Origin: Clostridium_AT radicumherbarum
GTDB lineage: Bacteria; Bacillota; Clostridia; Clostridiales; Clostridiaceae
Length of the DNA stretch: 64,000 bases
Direction: 5' to 3'
Assembly: GCF_045310525.1 (NCBI RefSeq)
Contig: NZ_JBJHZY010000001.1
Span: 930,001 to 994,000 of the forward strand
Of this stretch, positions 62,356-64,000 are shown one piece after another (within the stretch, counting starts at the first letter, position 1; each line of letters starts with the position of its first letter). The notes under the pieces were generated by a model that saw nothing but the letters and a program-made list of their open reading frames with translations, made no database searches and had not been told where the DNA came from. Made by a program: the position numbers and the translations under genes.

Positions 62356-63477
62356 GTGGCAACAGCAAGAGAAAAATTATTCTCTTATAAAAAAATCTAT
62401 GATCAAGAAGGCAGCCAAGAGCTCTTTGTGGAGGCCATGAGAGAGTCTATTGAGCACCATAACAACAATTGTGAATTTTATAGGAAGTTTCTAGGTGAAC
62501 AGGGCTTTAAAGCTTCAGATATAAAAAACTTAGAGGATTGTGCAAAAATCCCACCAATAACCGCTCAGTTTTTTAAATACCATGAAGTGCTTAGTATTAA
62601 AAAGGACGATGTTGAAATACATGCCACTTCATCAGGTACTCAGGGTCAGAAAAGTCAGATTTTCCTTGATAAGGACTCCTTAAGACTAGGAACAAAAATG
62701 GCTATTAGGGCTATAAGATATCATGGCTTTATTTCTATTATCCCTACTAATTATCTCATTTTAGGATATGAGCCGCAAAAAGGTAATGAAATGGGCAATG
62801 TGAAGGTGGCACTTGGGATGACACGCTTTGCCCCAGCAAAGGAAAAAGTATTCGCCTTAAGGTCTCTAGGAGATAAGTATGAAATTGATTATTTCGGAAT
62901 TATAAATGCTTTTAAGCGCTTTAACAGACAAGGGCTGCCTGTACGCATACTTGGCTTTCCTTCTTATCTATACATGCTTTTAAAGATGATGAAGGATTCA
63001 GGAATGAAGCCACTAAAGCTTAATAAAAGATCAGTTGTACTGACAGGTGGCGGTTGGAAGAAATTTGACGATATGGCTATAGACAAGCAGGAGTTGTATG
63101 ACATGGCTCAGCAGTATCTTGGTATTCCCTCTAAAAACTGCCGTGATTTCTATAGTGCAGTAGAGCACAGTGTCGCATATCCGGAATGTGAGAATCATCA
63201 TATGCATGTACCAATATGGAGCAGAGTTATAATTCGGGATGTGAAAACACTGAAACCTTTAGGTTTTAATGAACCTGGTTTTTTAAGCTTTATAAGTCCT
63301 CTTGTATCTTCCGTGCCAATATCTTCTATAATTATGGGCGATATTGCAGTACTTAGAGATGGGAAAGACTGCGGTTGCGGAATTACAAGTCCTTATTTTG
63401 AAGTTCTAGGGAGAGCAGGCACCGCTAAAACAAGAAGCTGCGCTATTGCTGCTTCTGAATTTATGAAGGAGAATTAG
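62356..63477 (+). CDS. luxE: LuxE-type acyl-protein synthetase
   Basis: 373-aa acyl-protein synthetase family member of the ANL-related group: HATSSGTQGQKS phosphate loop, YFGIINAFKRFNRQG and LTGGGWKKFDD. It activates a fatty acid and passes it to the partner reductase. GTG start after GGGGGGATCACA. luxC follows at once, no luciferase genes are seen, so the pair makes aldehydes for another purpose. Confidence 0.88.
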   Translation: MATAREKLFSYKKIYDQEGSQELFVEAMRESIEHHNNNCEFYRKFLGEQGFKASDIKNLEDCAKIPPITAQFFKYHEVLSIKKDDVEIHATSSGTQGQKSQIFLDKDSLRLGTKMAIRAIRYHGFISIIPTNYLILGYEPQKGNEMGNVKVALGMTRFAPAKEKVFALRSLGDKYEIDYFGIINAFKRFNRQGLPVRILGFPSYLYMLLKMMKDSGMKPLKLNKRSVVLTGGGWKKFDDMAIDKQELYDMAQQYLGIPSKNCRDFYSAVEHSVAYPECENHHMHVPIWSRVIIRDVKTLKPLGFNEPGFLSFISPLVSSVPISSIIMGDIAVLRDGKDCGCGITSPYFEVLGRAGTAKTRSCAIAASEFMKEN

Positions 63478-63478
63478 C

Positions 63479-64000
63479 ATGGATAATATTTACAGAGGAG
63501 AACCGATTTCAAAGACTGATTTTATTAAAAGATTATCCGAGGCCAAGGCAAGAATGGAAGAAGACCTTCTGCTTCCAAAGCTGTCTCCTGAAGTAGTAAT
63601 TGAAGCAACACATACTTTAGCTGAGGAAATAGATCAAAGGGAGATAGTTAAGCAGCTAGTGTCCCTAGGAATACAGAAATGGGCTGCAGAGGAATATGTA
63701 AGCGTCACAGTTAAAAGCATGAGTAAAGGAGAACTGACCAGGAAACTGCATGCGGAGCTTGGCAAGGAACCTTTTGCGTGGAAGGAAGTTGGAAATGGTA
63801 TAGAAGAGTGCAATTATCCACTTGGAGTAATAATGCATATTGGAGCAGGAAATGCCTTAGGAATTTCGGCTTTCAGTGTAATAGAAGGTCTCATGACTGG
63901 GAATATAAACATTTTAAAGCTACCAGATAATGAAGGAGGCATATCCTCCAGAATATTATTAAGATTGGCAGAAATAGAGCCAAGACTTAAGCCATATATT
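63479..64000 (+). CDS. luxC: LuxC-type acyl-CoA/acyl-protein reductase, 5' part
   Basis: Frame open to the end of the window (174 codons seen). N-terminus of the LuxC family with VGNGIEECNYPLGVIMHIGAGNALGISAFS (core HIGAGNALGISAFS, the NADPH-binding start) and NINILKLPDNEGG. The ATG lies 1 nt after the luxE stop with AAGGAG in the end of luxE. Forms a fatty acid reductase with LuxE. Confidence 0.85.
   Translation, partial: MDNIYRGEPISKTDFIKRLSEAKARMEEDLLLPKLSPEVVIEATHTLAEEIDQREIVKQLVSLGIQKWAAEEYVSVTVKSMSKGELTRKLHAELGKEPFAWKEVGNGIEECNYPLGVIMHIGAGNALGISAFSVIEGLMTGNINILKLPDNEGGISSRILLRLAEIEPRLKPYI

Noticed and set aside
1..64000. Integron integrase, phage or plasmid replication genes in the window
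   Set aside because: No tyrosine or serine recombinase, replication or capsid protein was found on either strand.

Overview
The window is AT-rich with strong AGGAGG ribosome sites, many TTG/GTG starts and compact operons. Its gene content (electron-transfer-flavoprotein-coupled lactate oxidation, NfnAB, an acetoin/butanediol dehydrogenase, Opp and Opu transporters, a radical SAM maturase) fits an anaerobic Clostridium-like Firmicute. No rRNA, tRNA, CRISPR array or transposase gene was seen.

Layout. 1-5.7 kb: a sigma-54 activator with a palindromic upstream activator site and a perfect -24/-12 promoter drives a butanediol/acetoin dehydrogenase, followed by nfnAB. 6.0-11.9 kb: oppABCDF peptide importer. 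12.1-16.6 kb: FCD-type regulator plus an etfB-etfA-FAD lactate dehydrogenase operon (electron-confurcating type). 16.7-24.5 kb: small stress/repair and hypothetical genes (msrB, UDG-like, nudC, nitroreductase and a decayed copy of it, a frameshifted membrane ferredoxin protein). 24.6-30.1 kb: a two-component system divergent from a three-gene ABC-2 exporter whose operon is interrupted by a tandem structured repeat and an assembly gap. 30.2-33.6 kb: larA-like gene, a solute-binding lipoprotein and an aminotransferase, with related operator-like palindromes. 35.7-37.1 kb: a tiny lipoprotein with three KYGPPA repeats beside a radical SAM/SPASM enzyme. 37.1-45.3 kb: an RpiR-type regulator divergent from a second Etf-linked oxidase cluster (AGPS-like flavoprotein, MFS, etfB, etfA, SDR, FGGY kinase). 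45.6-48.0 kb: opu compatible-solute importer. 62.36-64 kb: luxE-luxC type fatty-acyl reductase genes running off the end.

The most unusual part is 48.8-62.3 kb: a run of small accessory genes (SMI1/KNR4, SUFU, M1 peptidase, GNAT, Nif3, NUDIX, methyltransferases, HAD, VanW, tiny membrane peptides) separated by sites with the architecture of integron attC sites. Each intact site has an 8-nt R'' box ending in AAC (TAC in one), a 5-nt spacer, an L'' box, a variable region, a complementary L' box, a 7-nt spacer and an R' box beginning GTT. The R'' box ending a cassette is complementary to the GTT box that begins the same cassette, not to the partner box of its own site, as cassette excision and integration at G^TT predict. 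No integrase is present in the window, so this looks like a cluster of attC sites lacking an integrase (CALIN), in a Gram-positive anaerobe. Three of the sites carry a rho-independent terminator inside them.

A second novelty is a dispersed two-hairpin element (three loci, one in tandem) with compensatory base changes, always placed between co-directional genes directly at a Shine-Dalgarno sequence.
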